The notes under the pieces are model-generated. The model worked only from the letters and a program-made list of their open reading frames with translations. It did not search any database and was not told the origin of the DNA. 64,000 nt of DNA from Motilimonas eburnea (GTDB taxonomy: Bacteria > Pseudomonadota > Gammaproteobacteria > Enterobacterales > CBDFNC01), in the NCBI RefSeq assembly GCF_021295345.1, contig NZ_JAIMJB010000007.1:149733-213732 (forward strand), given 5' to 3'. Of this stretch, positions 9,346 to 18,742 are shown piece by piece (position 1 is the first letter of the stretch; every line of letters begins with the position of its first letter). The translations under genes and the position numbers were made by a program.

Positions 9346-10099
9346 TATTTAAATATCGTTGTGACTCAATCGATTGAGGAAATTTATTGACTAAACGTCT
9401 GCCAAAGGATCTGACTGCCGTTTCACGATTTTGAGCTGATTCTAGACGGATCCAAGTCCACAGGCTTTGTGGAGAATCTTTCGCCACTTTTTGATACTGC
9501 AATAGTACGGTTCGCGCGTCTTCAAATTTTTCTTGAGTGACATAGATAGAGGCAATCTCAATCAAAGAGACGGCCCTTCTCGGACTGTGTGACAGCGCAT
9601 TGTTAAAATAGGTTAAGGCTTTATCAAGATCACCGGACTTTTTAGCGCATAAGCCGGCATTTTCGTAGGTATCTCCTACCCGAACATAGCTACTGATACT
9701 CACGGCTCTTAAGAATTGCTCTTCCGCCGCTTTATATTTTTGCTCTCGGCACAAGAAGGTACCGTAGTTATTCATGGTATCCGCATCATTGCGACCGAGC
9801 GACAAGGCTTGACGATAGGATTTCTCCGCTAACCTAGGCTCATTAACCACCTCATAATAATAGGCCAATGCGCGATGTATTTCAGGATCGCGAGTATTGT
9901 AAGACAAGGCTTTTTCTAAATTAAACTTGGCTTGCTCAGTGTTTCCTTGTTGTAAGTATTGAATACCTAATTGCATCCTTGCTTTAGCCGCGCCATCGTA
10001 ATCAACGGTTTGGCTAACACTTTTTCCTGCCACTGTAGTTTCACTGACACAACCCAGTAGACTCAATAAAACGCCTGCACCTAGGATAAGTTTTTTCAT
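9335..10099 (-). CDS. pilW: Type IV pilus biogenesis/stability lipoprotein PilW (PilF)
   Basis: TPR outer-membrane lipoprotein acting as pilotin or stability factor for the type IV pilus secretin. The ATG at 10099 gives a short lipoprotein signal ending LLSLLGC with predicted lipidated Cys17; an in-frame TTG three codons upstream is less likely. Five to six TPR units follow (ARMQLGIQYLQQGNTEQAKF, HRALAYYYEV, NNYGTFLCREQKYKAAEEQF, ENAGLCAKKSGDLDKALTYF). The length of 254 aa is typical. It sits between rlmN (21-bp gap) and rodZ (11-bp overlap). Presence of this gene and of FimV suggests the organism makes type IV pili. Confidence 0.94.
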   Translation of the reverse strand: MKKLILGAGVLLSLLGCVSETTVAGKSVSQTVDYDGAAKARMQLGIQYLQQGNTEQAKFNLEKALSYNTRDPEIHRALAYYYEVVNEPRLAEKSYRQALSLGRNDADTMNNYGTFLCREQKYKAAEEQFLRAVSISSYVRVGDTYENAGLCAKKSGDLDKALTYFNNALSHSPRRAVSLIEIASIYVTQEKFEDARTVLLQYQKVAKDSPQSLWTWIRLESAQNRETAVRSFGRRLVNKFPQSIESQRYLNNEY

Positions 10100-10120
10100 A
10101 TACCACAAGTATCTAACAAA

Positions 10121-11248
10121 TCATTGTGTCATTGTGACGGAAATTGTCTCGCCTTGCATCCGTTTTTTAGCAGTTCTTTTTGTTCTATCAATCACATCGC
10201 CCACTAATTGACCACAAGCGGCATCAATATCGTCACCCCGCGTCTTACGAACCGTCACGGTGTAACCATACTCTTGTAATACTTTGTTAAATCGATCTAC
10301 ACGGCTGTTGCTCGGTTTAGCATAATCCGACTCAGGGAAAGGGTTAAATGGGATCAGGTTGATCTTACAAGGCAAGTCTTTAACCAAATGCGCCAACTCA
10401 TGGGCCAAGTCGGTCGAGTCATTATAATGATCCAGTAACACATATTCGATGGTCACTTTACCGCGGTTAGCTTTCGATTTAGCGATATAACGTCTAACGC
10501 CATCTAAAAAGTCTTGAATATTGTACTTATCGTTGATCGGCATCATCTCCGAGCGAAGCTGGTCGTTAGGCGCATGTAATGAAATAGCCAATGCCACGTC
10601 TATTTTATCACCTAAAATATCCAATGCTGGCACCACACCTGAGGTTGAAACCGTCACGCGGCGCTTTGATAAGGCAAAACCCAGATCATCAAGCATCAGC
10701 TCTAATGCCGGTACAAGGTTTTTCATATTCAGTAGTGGCTCACCCATGCCCATCATAACCACATTAGTGATAGGGCGCTGGCCAGTACCATTGGCTTTCA
10801 CAGGACCAATTATTTTAGCCGCACGCCACACTTGACCAATGATTTCAGATACAGACAAGTTGCGGTTAAAACCTTGTTGCGCCGTCGAACAAAATTTACA
10901 TTCAAGGGCACAACCCACTTGAGAAGAAACACATAAAGTGGCCCTATCCCCTTCTGGTATATAAACGGTTTCAACGTCTTGGTTGCCTACTTTCATCGCC
11001 CATTTGATGGTGCCATCGGCACTGCGCTGCTCAAATGAGACTTCCGGTGCTTTGATCTCCGCTCGCTGTTTCAGTTTTTCGCGCATTTGCTTATTGATGT
11101 TGGTCATTTCATCAAAGTCATCAACACCAAAATGGTAAATCCACTTCATCACTTGGTCGGCGCGAAACGGCTTTTCACCCATATCGGCGAAAAACTGGCG
11201 TAAGCCGGCACGGTTTAAATCAAGTAGGTTTATTTTTTGATCAGACAT
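10121..11248 (-). CDS. rlmN: Dual-specificity rRNA/tRNA methyltransferase RlmN
   Basis: Radical-SAM enzyme that makes 2-methyladenosine at A2503 of 23S rRNA and at position 37 of some tRNAs. The radical-SAM cluster motif CxxxCxxC is C113-C117-C120 (CALECKFC). The GMGEPLLN motif and the SAM-binding segment follow. A C-terminal Cys in the DIDAACGQL segment is the usual resolving cysteine, paired with a methylated one in the protein core. The length is 375 aa, close to E. coli (384). The gene starts 119 bp after ndk, beyond a strong terminator, so it probably heads the rlmN-pilW-rodZ-ispG-hisS operon. Confidence 0.98.
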   Translation of the reverse strand: MSDQKINLLDLNRAGLRQFFADMGEKPFRADQVMKWIYHFGVDDFDEMTNINKQMREKLKQRAEIKAPEVSFEQRSADGTIKWAMKVGNQDVETVYIPEGDRATLCVSSQVGCALECKFCSTAQQGFNRNLSVSEIIGQVWRAAKIIGPVKANGTGQRPITNVVMMGMGEPLLNMKNLVPALELMLDDLGFALSKRRVTVSTSGVVPALDILGDKIDVALAISLHAPNDQLRSEMMPINDKYNIQDFLDGVRRYIAKSKANRGKVTIEYVLLDHYNDSTDLAHELAHLVKDLPCKINLIPFNPFPESDYAKPSNSRVDRFNKVLQEYGYTVTVRKTRGDDIDAACGQLVGDVIDRTKRTAKKRMQGETISVTMTQ

Positions 11249-11332
11249 AAGCTCTCACAGCGGTGGATTACAGCTAAAAATTGGTCGCGAATTGTACAAA
11301 GTTTATAACGAGGATACTAGAGCAGATTAGAC

Positions 11333-11356
11333 AAAAAGCATTGGCACTGCCAATGC
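11333..11356 (-). terminator. Rho-independent terminator after ndk
   Basis: Perfect 8-bp stem GCATTGGC / GCCAATGC with ACT/AGT loop, followed on the minus strand by TTTTTG. It separates ndk from rlmN. Confidence 0.85.
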
Positions 11357-11367
11357 CTCTTGTTTAG

Positions 11368-11799
11368 TTATGATTTTGCAGAAAAAATTTCGTCATCAGT
11401 AAAGAAGTAAGCGATTTCACGCTGCGCTGATTCTGGGCTATCAGAGCCGTGAACGCAGTTTTCACGAACCGAAGAGGCAAAATCTGCACGTATGGTGCCT
11501 GGCGCAGCTTCTTCAAAGTTGGTCTTACCCATGATTTCTCTGTTTCTGGCAATCGCATCTTCGCCTTCAAGTACTTGCACCATAATAGGCCCTGACGTCA
11601 TAAAGCCAATGAGTGGCTCATAAAAGGGACGGCCAAGGTGCTCGGCATAAAAACCAGCAGCTTGTTCTTGATCTAATTGCAGCATTTTTGCCGCAACAAT
11701 TTTCAATCCAGCTTGTTCAAATCGCTGATAGATGGTGCCAATTAAATTACGTTTAACTGCATCCGGCTTAATAATCGAGAAGGTTGTTTCTACAGCCAT
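11368..11799 (-). CDS. ndk: Nucleoside diphosphate kinase
   Basis: Transfers the gamma-phosphate from ATP to other (d)NDPs through a phosphohistidine. The N-terminus [17 protein letters not shown] is the family signature, and the active-site segment NCVHGSDS carries the catalytic His. The ATG at 11799 gives 143 aa, exactly the E. coli length. An in-frame extension to 11817 has no support from the family alignment. An AGGA lies about nine bases upstream. It is transcribed alone, as shown by the terminator at 11333-11356. The rightward HD-GYP gene starts divergently about 170 bp away. Confidence 0.97.
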   Translation of the reverse strand: MAVETTFSIIKPDAVKRNLIGTIYQRFEQAGLKIVAAKMLQLDQEQAAGFYAEHLGRPFYEPLIGFMTSGPIMVQVLEGEDAIARNREIMGKTNFEEAAPGTIRADFASSVRENCVHGSDSPESAQREIAYFFTDDEIFSAKS

Positions 11800-11972
11800 G
11801 TACATCATCCTATTCATTTCTTACATTTTTTAGAGCCACGATTATAGGCATAGCCTATGTTAAAGCCAAGTTAAGACGTGATGACAACCAAACTCTTCTT
11901 GTCGAATATTTGAAAACTCAAAGAGATAGTCTATTTCTTAAATATACCGATTTTACTTTGATCAGGCAGCCC

Positions 11973-13475
11973 ATGGATGACGATATTCTAATTATCGATG
12001 ATGACGAACAGGTGTCGGACAGTGCGATGCAGCATTGGACTGTGCTCATTGTTGATGATGAATCTGAAGTACATCGTATTACCAAAGTGACCTTAAGTCA
12101 GTTTCGTTTTGATGATAAAAGCATTCATTTTTTACACGCCTACTCCGCCAGCGAAGCAAGAGAAATTTTGCGCACCGAATCCGACATTGCCTTAGTGCTA
12201 CTGGATGTGGTCATGGAGACAGACGATGCGGGTTTACAGGTTGTTAAATATATTCGTGATGAACTCGATAATCACAGTATTCGGATCGTGTTACGCACAG
12301 GTCAACCCGGTCAAGCCCCCGAAGATGATGTCGTTGAAAGCTATGACATTAACGATTACAAAGATAAGACAGAACTCACCTCACAAAAGCTACGCACCTT
12401 GATCCGGGCCAGTCTGCGCTCCTATCGCGATATCTGCAGCCTACAACGAAACAAACGCGGTTTAGAAAAAGTGATTCAGGCCTCCAAAGGCATTTTTGAA
12501 AAAACTGCTCTAGAAAGCTTTGTTGAAGGGGCGCTCGAGCAATTAACGGCCCTGCTTGAGTTAGAAGACACCACCATCTACAACATTAAGCACGCCTATG
12601 AACTGAAAAATACCGCACTAGAAATGTTGCACTCCACTGCTGATGATAAAAGTAGCGAAGGTGACTTACAAAACCACTCCATTTTGCAACAAGCCATTCA
12701 AGAAAAAGCCAATATATATCAAGAAAATGAAGTTGTAATTTACTGTAAAAACCCACGCCATAACCTGATTTTTCATATTGAAGGTACCAGAGAGTTAGGT
12801 GATGTCGATATTCACCTGCTGAATTTATTCACTGAAAACATTGTCGTAGCTCTTGAAAATATTCGTTTGAACGAGGTCATCGAAGATAACCAAAAAGAGA
12901 TCATGTACCGTTTAGGTGAGGTCGTTGAAAGCCGCTCAAAAGAATCGGGTAGCCATGTTAAGCGCGTTGCTAATTACACGGCATTATTAGCTAAACTATC
13001 TGGGCTCGAGGCTGAGCAAGTAGAAACCTTAAAACAAGCTTCTCCCTTACACGATATCGGTAAAGTAGGCATTCCCGATGCCGTACTAAACAAGCCCGCT
13101 AAGCTCGATCCTGCTGAATGGGAAATCATGAAGACCCATGCCAAACTGGGCTACGATATGCTGTATGACTCGGATATTCCTATTTTGCGCACCGGTGCAG
13201 CCATTGCTATGTACCACCACGAAAAGTGGGATGGTAGCGGTTACCCCAATGGCCTCAAAGAAGAAGACATTCCCATTGAAGGCAGATTAACCGCATTAGC
13301 CGATGTGTTTGATGCCCTAGGTTCAAAACGCTGTTATAAAGAGCCATGGGGGATTGACGAGATCATGGATTTAATCAACAGTGAATCAGGCAAACACTTT
13401 GATCCTAAATTGGTCAAAATACTGAATGAGAATTTAGATTTATTCTTGGAGATAAAGGGGAAATATCAAGATTAG
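11973..13475 (+). CDS. Response regulator with DUF3369 and HD-GYP phosphodiesterase domains
   Basis: Predicted cytosolic c-di-GMP phosphodiesterase under phosphorelay control. Order: receiver domain (about 25-145) with an acidic pocket near residue 32 and phospho-acceptor Asp78 in LLDVV, a DUF3369 GAF-like sensor domain (about 165-310), and an HD-GYP domain (about 320-495) with catalytic H360-D361 (SPLHDIGKVG), YHHEKWDGSGYP (GYP at 423-425) and a downstream HFDP. All hallmark residues appear intact. I chose the ATG at 11973, giving 500 aa; the open frame extends to 11784 but would overlap the ndk start. No histidine kinase is adjacent, so the partner is encoded elsewhere. Confidence 0.9.
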   Translation: MDDDILIIDDDEQVSDSAMQHWTVLIVDDESEVHRITKVTLSQFRFDDKSIHFLHAYSASEAREILRTESDIALVLLDVVMETDDAGLQVVKYIRDELDNHSIRIVLRTGQPGQAPEDDVVESYDINDYKDKTELTSQKLRTLIRASLRSYRDICSLQRNKRGLEKVIQASKGIFEKTALESFVEGALEQLTALLELEDTTIYNIKHAYELKNTALEMLHSTADDKSSEGDLQNHSILQQAIQEKANIYQENEVVIYCKNPRHNLIFHIEGTRELGDVDIHLLNLFTENIVVALENIRLNEVIEDNQKEIMYRLGEVVESRSKESGSHVKRVANYTALLAKLSGLEAEQVETLKQASPLHDIGKVGIPDAVLNKPAKLDPAEWEIMKTHAKLGYDMLYDSDIPILRTGAAIAMYHHEKWDGSGYPNGLKEEDIPIEGRLTALADVFDALGSKRCYKEPWGIDEIMDLINSESGKHFDPKLVKILNENLDLFLEIKGKYQD

Positions 13476-13508
13476 GAGAGAATCTGTTTTGCTCCGTTGA
13501 TACGATAT

Positions 13509-13585
13509 TGGCGGAGCGGACGGGACTCGAACCCGCGACCCCCGGCGTGACAGGCCGGTATTCTAACCAACTGAACTACCGCTCC
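13509..13585 (-). tRNA. tRNA-Asp (GTC), copy 6 in transcription order
   Basis: 77-nt cloverleaf including encoded CCA; anticodon loop CTGTCAC gives GTC. Last Asp gene in the leftward array. Its leader and trailer are complementary over about 10 bp (TGATACATAT with ATATCGTATCA, one bulge). Confidence 0.97.
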
Positions 13586-13621
13586 GCTATATGTATCATT
13601 TTTACGCATCAACTCAGAAAG

Positions 13622-13698
13622 TGGCGGAGCGGACGGGACTCGAACCCGCGACCCCCGGCGTGACAGGCCGGTATTCTAACCAACTGAACTACCGCTCC
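13622..13698 (-). tRNA. tRNA-Asp (GTC), copy 5
   Basis: Identical in sequence to the other five copies, with encoded CCA. The flanks pair weakly (TCAGA with TCTGA core). Confidence 0.97.
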
Positions 13699-13727
13699 GG
13701 TATCTGAATCAACTTGTATACTATTTC

Positions 13728-13804
13728 TGGCGGAGCGGACGGGACTCGAACCCGCGACCCCCGGCGTGACAGGCCGGTATTCTAACCAACTGAACTACCG
13801 CTCC
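13728..13804 (-). tRNA. tRNA-Asp (GTC), copy 4
   Basis: Identical to the other copies, with encoded CCA. The flanks are complementary over 9 of 10 positions (ATACTATTTC against GAAATAATAT). Confidence 0.97.
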
Positions 13805-13828
13805 GAAGAAATAATATTGCATGTTTGT

Positions 13829-13905
13829 TGGCGGAGCGGACGGGACTCGAACCCGCGACCCCCGGCGTGACAGGCCGGTATTCTAACCAACTGAACTACC
13901 GCTCC
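13829..13905 (-). tRNA. tRNA-Asp (GTC), copy 3
   Basis: Identical to the other copies, with encoded CCA. The flanks are perfectly complementary over 8 bp (ATGTTTGT and ACAAACAT). Confidence 0.97.
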
Positions 13906-13927
13906 ATAACAAACATTTTAAGATAAT

Positions 13928-14004
13928 TGGCGGAGCGGACGGGACTCGAACCCGCGACCCCCGGCGTGACAGGCCGGTATTCTAACCAACTGAACTACCG
14001 CTCC
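13928..14004 (-). tRNA. tRNA-Asp (GTC), copy 2
   Basis: Identical to the other copies, with encoded CCA. The flanks are perfectly complementary over 8-9 bp (AAGATAATT and AATTATCTT). Confidence 0.97.
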
Positions 14005-14062
14005 AAATTATCTTGCTTCAACTTTGATTTACATCTAGCAGTTGACACTAGCACAGAGTAAG

Positions 14063-14139
14063 TGGCGGAGCGGACGGGACTCGAACCCGCGACCCCCGGC
14101 GTGACAGGCCGGTATTCTAACCAACTGAACTACCGCTCC
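14063..14139 (-). tRNA. tRNA-Asp (GTC), copy 1 (promoter-proximal)
   Basis: First Asp gene after the promoter at 14193-14221, identical to the other copies, with encoded CCA. Unlike the downstream copies it has no obvious complementary flanks. Confidence 0.97.
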
Positions 14140-14192
14140 ACTACCATAACGAGTTGCCAATTTTCGTTAGCGCTTCGTTGTGTGCGGCGCAG

Positions 14193-14221
14193 ATAATACG
14201 TACATGCCCCTATCGAGTCAA
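14193..14221 (-). promoter_or_regulatory. Strong sigma70 promoter of the tRNA-Asp array
   Basis: On the minus strand: TTGACT, a 17-bp spacer, TATTAT, then a GC-rich discriminator CTGCGCCGCAC. The T-rich stretch just upstream could serve as an UP element. Spacing and discriminator fit a stable-RNA promoter subject to stringent control. Confidence 0.85.
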
Positions 14222-14346
14222 CAACGAATGTGTAAAAAAATCGGAAAAATGACTGTTTGATTTCATAACGAACAATCTTTGTTGAAATTACATACAAGCT
14301 GGTGCTTATTACACCAGCTTGGCGACAGTTTGCCATCTCTCCTAAA

Positions 14347-14380
14347 GCCCCACACCCCAAATTTGTTAAGGATGCGGGGC
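14347..14380 (-). terminator. Probable terminator after the TIGR03503 gene
   Basis: On minus-strand RNA, GCCCCGCATCC pairs with GGGTGTGGGGC (11 bp including two G-U pairs), followed by TTTAGG. The T-tract is weak. The stem is imperfect in the opposite orientation. Confidence 0.55.
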
Positions 14381-14397
14381 AATCAATATCAATTTGG

Positions 14398-15681
14398 CTA
14401 CTTTTTGCTCTCTTTTTCTAAATCTAATTCTTCCACTGCGGGTTGAGCGGGTTCACCTTGCGGTTGACCTTGTTCAGCCAATTTAGCGGCAATGCGCTGC
14501 ACACTTCTTCGTTTCCACCAAATAATGCCCACCAGCACTAAGGAAATAAGCAATAAAAGCGCTCCGGCCAACATCAAGTAAAATGATAATTGACTTGGCT
14601 CGGGCTCAGGCGCTAACTCTGGCGTTGGCTCCGGTGTGGGGGCAGGCGTAGCAGGCGGCGGGACTACCCTAAACACCTGCTCCTCTAACTCCAGCACAAT
14701 TTCGCGGCCTGTTCTCGTCGTCGCATAAGCCATGGTAGACACAGTATATTTACCCGCCTCTTCTGGACGAGGTAAGGTTACCGTTAGCACCTCTTGATTC
14801 ACTTCTCCCTGACCAACAAAAGGCAAAGGCTGTTCGAGTACCCCCTCATAGCTTCCTTTTATCACGAGTGATTCAGGTAAGATTTCGTCTAAATCAATGT
14901 TGTAATGCAACATGGGCCCGGGTTGATCAAATGACTCGGTCACTTCTAACGTGACTGGGACGGGATAAACTAATAAATCTTGACGAAAAGCACGGGTAAA
15001 AACCTCATTACGGGTGGACACTTCAACGCGATACTTTCCCGCCGGCATATTGATGCTCGGGTGAGTGGTCAATTTCCCATCTCGAGGGTATTCATCGTAT
15101 CCTTTTCCATCATCAAGAAATTGAAATGTCACCTTGTGGCCATAACCAAAATTATCATCGTTTTCATCATTAAGGCTGGTGAACGTCATATTGATGATCA
15201 AATCTTGAATATAATCTTCGGCAACAGGCTGACCACTTTGATTCAATAATGCCGTGGTGAGCTTGACTTGTTCATTGGCGTACAAGGTCGTGGGTAACTT
15301 ATCCATGTAGAGCTGTAAATCCGTCACCATGCGGATCGCATTGTCAGGACTTAACCGACCAACGGCTTGCCATGGCCCCGGCATGGGTTTGTCTATGGTG
15401 ATCATGTCAAACTCTAATCCTTCGTGCCACTTAACATTATCTGGGTGGCGACTCGAATAAAGCTTACTGCCATCGGGTTGAACTAAAATGGTCGCTGCGG
15501 CGCCAGGTTGACGCTTGATAACAAACGTCACCTTTTCTGCCATCGGGTCGATTCGAAAACGGTTATCGAGCAAGCTGATGTCGTTTTTCTCGAAAAACTT
15601 AACCGCCCCAGCTGAGGCGCTGGTCAGCAAGCCCATCACAAAGAGAAATCGAAAGATATATCGAACCATTAGTCTAACCAT
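14398..15681 (-). CDS. TIGR03503 family exported membrane-anchored protein
   Basis: Protein of the uncharacterised TIGR03503 family found in marine gammaproteobacteria. The ATG at 15681, eight bases after AAGGGG, gives 427 aa. Layout: signal peptide (about 1-25, ending SASAGA), a long periplasmic region of beta-sandwich character with the family segment VTFVIKRQPGAAATILVQPD, a Pro-rich spacer (PATPAPTPEPTPELAPEPEP, about 345-370), a C-terminal membrane helix (about 371-395) followed by KRR, and a short Gln/Glu-rich cytosolic tail. This topology suggests an envelope protein anchored at its C-terminus. It overlaps the end of dnaQ by 13 bp and is probably co-transcribed with it. The molecular function is unknown. 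Confidence 0.82.
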   Translation of the reverse strand: MVRLMVRYIFRFLFVMGLLTSASAGAVKFFEKNDISLLDNRFRIDPMAEKVTFVIKRQPGAAATILVQPDGSKLYSSRHPDNVKWHEGLEFDMITIDKPMPGPWQAVGRLSPDNAIRMVTDLQLYMDKLPTTLYANEQVKLTTALLNQSGQPVAEDYIQDLIINMTFTSLNDENDDNFGYGHKVTFQFLDDGKGYDEYPRDGKLTTHPSINMPAGKYRVEVSTRNEVFTRAFRQDLLVYPVPVTLEVTESFDQPGPMLHYNIDLDEILPESLVIKGSYEGVLEQPLPFVGQGEVNQEVLTVTLPRPEEAGKYTVSTMAYATTRTGREIVLELEEQVFRVVPPPATPAPTPEPTPELAPEPEPSQLSFYLMLAGALLLLISLVLVGIIWWKRRSVQRIAAKLAEQGQPQGEPAQPAVEELDLEKESKK

Positions 15682-16403
15682 ATACACGGCCCCTTTTTCG
15701 CAATTATCTGCAACCTATCTTGGTGAGCCTGGCACTCCTCATCACTGGCGCCCACGACTTTTAGCGCCCTTCGCTCTGCGCTTAAACGAATGATACCTTG
15801 TTGATTTTGACTGTCTTGGTTGTCAGATTCTTGATTGAGATTTAACGCGGTCTGCCCGCCAGTCATCAACAGATAAACGTCGGCTAAGATCTCGGCATCG
15901 AGTAATGCTCCGTGTAAGGTACGATGCGAATTATCTATGCCATACCTATCACACAACACATCAAGGTTATTTCGCTTTCCTGGAAACAACTCTTTAGCCA
16001 TTTGTAAGGTATCAGTGACCTGGCAAAAGTCTTCGGTTTTGCCTATTCCGGTTTTGAGTTTGTCAAACTCATAATCCATAAAACCAATATCGAACGGCGC
16101 ATTGTGAGCAATCACTTCTGCGCCTTTGATGAATTCGATAAACTCGGGAGCAATCTCTGCAAAACTGGGCTTATCAGTCAAAAAAGCATCGGTAATACCA
16201 TGAACGCCAATGGCCTCGGCATCTATCAGCCTATCGGGTTTAATATAAACATGGTAATGACGGCCCGTTAATCGGCGATTGATTAACTCAACACAGCCTA
16301 TTTCTATAATATTGTGGTTTAGATAATGAGGACCACTCTCAAAGTTCATACCTGTGGTCTCAGTATCAAGAACCACTTGTCTCACGGTCTGCTCTGTGTT
16401 CAT
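15669..16403 (-). CDS. dnaQ: DNA polymerase III epsilon subunit (3'-5' proofreading exonuclease)
   Basis: Proofreading subunit of the replicative polymerase. The exonuclease fold shows ExoI DTETTGMN (Asp13, Glu15), ExoII in [14 protein letters not shown], and Exo[21 protein letters not shown] with catalytic His and Asp. The C-terminal ~60 residues (after GGQTALNL) would be the flexible tether and alpha-binding segment. At 244 aa it matches E. coli (243). It is divergent from rnhA with only 41 bp between the starts, so the two promoters must overlap, the same arrangement as in E. coli. Confidence 0.97.
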   Translation of the reverse strand: MNTEQTVRQVVLDTETTGMNFESGPHYLNHNIIEIGCVELINRRLTGRHYHVYIKPDRLIDAEAIGVHGITDAFLTDKPSFAEIAPEFIEFIKGAEVIAHNAPFDIGFMDYEFDKLKTGIGKTEDFCQVTDTLQMAKELFPGKRNNLDVLCDRYGIDNSHRTLHGALLDAEILADVYLLMTGGQTALNLNQESDNQDSQNQQGIIRLSAERRALKVVGASDEECQAHQDRLQIIAKKGPCIWLD

Positions 16404-16444
16404 ATCTGTTCCATGTTATCGTTATTATTACTAGTCTAACAAAA

Positions 16445-16912
16445 ATGAATAAACAGGTTGAACTATATACGGATGGATCTTGCCTAGGCAATCCAGGTCC
16501 AGGTGGTTATGGTGTGGTGATGAAATACCTTGGCCACCAAAAAGAGTTGTCACAAGGCTATGAACTCACCACCAATAACAGAATGGAGCTACTGGCTTGC
16601 ATTAAAGGCCTAAACGCCCTGACCCGCCCTTGCAAAGTGGTGTTAACGACCGATAGCCAATATGTTAGGCAAGGTATTACCAGCTGGATCCACGGTTGGA
16701 AAAAGCGTAACTGGCAAACAGCGAGCAAAGCACCGGTAAAAAATGTTGATCTATGGCAACAACTTGATGCGGCAAGCCAACAACATGACATAGACTGGCG
16801 ATGGGTGAAGGGACATTCAGGACACCCTGAAAATGAACGTTGTGATGAGTTGGCACGTTCAGCAGCAGAATCAGACAATCTAGAGGTTGACCAAGGATAC
16901 ATACCCAATTAA
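16445..16912 (+). CDS. rnhA: Ribonuclease HI
   Basis: Cleaves RNA in RNA-DNA hybrids, removing primers and R-loops. The Mg-binding carboxylates are present: Asp10 ([15 protein letters not shown]), Glu48 in NNRMELLA, Asp70 in LTTDSQYV, and the terminal Asp in NERCDELAR. The basic handle region ([17 protein letters not shown]) typical of bacterial RNase HI is also present. At 155 aa it equals E. coli RNase HI. It is divergent from dnaQ. A 7-bp hairpin (GATGCCT/AGGCATC) at 16919-16937 follows the stop but lacks a T-tract. Confidence 0.98.
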   Translation: MNKQVELYTDGSCLGNPGPGGYGVVMKYLGHQKELSQGYELTTNNRMELLACIKGLNALTRPCKVVLTTDSQYVRQGITSWIHGWKKRNWQTASKAPVKNVDLWQQLDAASQQHDIDWRWVKGHSGHPENERCDELARSAAESDNLEVDQGYIPN

Positions 16913-16993
16913 CTTGAAGATGCCTATTTCAGGCATCTCCAGGTTGATTGGGTATAACCGCTTCCCGTAAACGCATGATGGCAATTTGGCGAA

Positions 16994-17749
16994 CTACCAC
17001 TTCTCTTTTTTTGCATTGGGCTCAGAGCCGTGACAATTGGCAAAAGGAGTGGCCGTTAATATCGGCCTTTTTAAACGCCACTTCTCTTTGATTGGCGTGA
17101 TTGGCCGAGTCGATTTCCGGGCGACAATAAAGTAGTTATCACACAAAACGGGGAAAAAACGTTGTCCGGTTTTTTCATACCAATCAAGCTTTTCATTACG
17201 CGCCACGGAAAATCCAAAGCCAAACTTTTCATCGGCTAAGATCTCAAATCCCAACAGATGTAGCCAATCGCGAATTCGCGCAGGGGTAAACATACGGCTG
17301 TGATTAACCCAAGGATTGCGGCTAAAGGGGATATATTGGCTTAAGCCATGCCAGCTCACCGGGTTAAAGCCACTGAGTAAAAGAAAGCCATCAGCCGTCA
17401 ACACTCGCTCTATTTCCCGCAGCATTTGGTGAGGATCTTGTACAAAATTGATACCATGAGCCAGCAAACAGACATCAATGCAGGATTCCTGCAAAGGTAA
17501 AGCATGGCTTAAAGCGATTAATCCTGCTGATGAGTGTTCACGAGAAATATTGACTTGGTGGCGGATGGTGCAACTGCAAGTATTGAGCTGGGCACTCAAC
17601 TGCCCCAGTTTGATGAGATGATAACCAAACAGCTGCGGGCACCACTTATCTAATCTTTGTTGCAATTGCAATTGCAACCATTCGCCGGCAGGTAAATCAG
17701 ACCATATTTGGGGATCATACACTTTTCGGCTGGTTTTAGCTGGACGCAT
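16994..17749 (-). CDS. yafS: YafS-like class I SAM-dependent methyltransferase
   Basis: A 251-aa methyltransferase-like protein located between rnhA/dnaQ and gloB, exactly where yafS is in E. coli. The middle (about 85-165) resembles Methyltransf_11: LPLQESCIDVCLLAHGINF, DPHQMLREIERVLTADGFLLLSGFNPVSWHGL. The N-terminal SAM-binding glycine loop is poorly conserved (there is no obvious GxGxG). The cofactor site may therefore be unusual, although this is common in YafS homologues. The C-terminus is basic. No substrate is known. It is divergent from gloB. Confidence 0.78.
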   Translation of the reverse strand: MRPAKTSRKVYDPQIWSDLPAGEWLQLQLQQRLDKWCPQLFGYHLIKLGQLSAQLNTCSCTIRHQVNISREHSSAGLIALSHALPLQESCIDVCLLAHGINFVQDPHQMLREIERVLTADGFLLLSGFNPVSWHGLSQYIPFSRNPWVNHSRMFTPARIRDWLHLLGFEILADEKFGFGFSVARNEKLDWYEKTGQRFFPVLCDNYFIVARKSTRPITPIKEKWRLKRPILTATPFANCHGSEPNAKKEKW

Positions 17750-17875
17750 GAAGTTCTCGTATGGTTAGAATACGTTAAGGTTATCATATCGCTTCAAGGC
17801 TGCAATAAAGCGGCATCAAAATCCTTGGTGCGAAACATAATGATGTGAGCCATTAAAACTAACGGAGCGACTGTG

Positions 17876-18685
17876 ATGATACAAGTATTACCGATTCCAG
17901 CTTTTAACGACAATTACATTTGGCTGATAAAAAGTGGCCCACAAGCCGCTATCTTGGTTGACCCCGGTGATGGCCAGAGTGCATTGGCTTTCTTAAAGCA
18001 GCATAACTTCACCCTGAATGCTATTTTACTGACCCATTATCATCTTGATCACGGGGGCGGTGTCGCGTATTTACAGCAACACCTTGATCACCCCATCGCT
18101 GTCTATGGTCCCAAATGGCAACCTACCCCGGTGGGCAAAAAAGCCCCACAAAAACGCTGCCCAGACACGTTTATCGAAGTGGGCGATGGCGATAGTATTG
18201 TTATCAACCAGCTGACCTTTAATATCAACGCCGTCCCTGGCCATACCCTAGAGCACATCAATTATGTGTTACAAGATGAAGTCACGCACGTGTTCTGTGG
18301 TGACAGTTTATTCTCCGGCGGCTGTGGTCGCGTATTTGAAGGCACCATGGGGCAGATGTATCACTCGGTTAGCGCATATGGAAACTTTCCAGACGACACC
18401 CAGCTTTACCCCGCTCATGAATATACGTTAAGCAATCTCGCCTTCGCTCATCAGGTTGAGCCGGATAACCAGCATATTACCGATGCCATCAAACAGGTCG
18501 CCAAACTTCGCCAGCAAGGCATCCCCACATTACCCGTCACCGTGGCGCATGAAAAGCGCATTAACCCCTTTATGCGCTGCGAGCAAGCCTCTGTTTTACA
18601 AGCCGTTCAAGTGCATTTCGCTGAAGTGACGCCATCACCAGAAATGGTTTTTTCACAACTAAGAAAGTGGAAAGATGAGAGTTAG
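17876..18685 (+). CDS. gloB: Hydroxyacylglutathione hydrolase (glyoxalase II)
   Basis: Second enzyme of the glyoxalase pathway, hydrolysing S-D-lactoylglutathione to D-lactate and glutathione. The metallo-beta-lactamase binuclear metal motif THYHLDHGGG is clear, with further ligands in VPGHTLEH, CGDSLFSGGCGR and YPAHEYTLSN. The C-terminal HAGH domain supplies the glutathione-binding residues. I chose the ATG at 17876 (269 aa), eight bases after GGAG; a GTG one codon earlier is possible. It is followed by mltD, as in E. coli. Confidence 0.96.
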   Translation: MIQVLPIPAFNDNYIWLIKSGPQAAILVDPGDGQSALAFLKQHNFTLNAILLTHYHLDHGGGVAYLQQHLDHPIAVYGPKWQPTPVGKKAPQKRCPDTFIEVGDGDSIVINQLTFNINAVPGHTLEHINYVLQDEVTHVFCGDSLFSGGCGRVFEGTMGQMYHSVSAYGNFPDDTQLYPAHEYTLSNLAFAHQVEPDNQHITDAIKQVAKLRQQGIPTLPVTVAHEKRINPFMRCEQASVLQAVQVHFAEVTPSPEMVFSQLRKWKDES

Positions 18686-18742
18686 TTCCTTGATTCCCAT
18701 CACCACCTTCTCTAACATGTGGCGATTTTTTTTGAAAAAGTG

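Noticed and set aside
14130..14360. Minus-strand open frame across the tRNA-Asp promoter
   Set aside because: Overlaps a clear stable-RNA promoter and the first tRNA-Asp gene.
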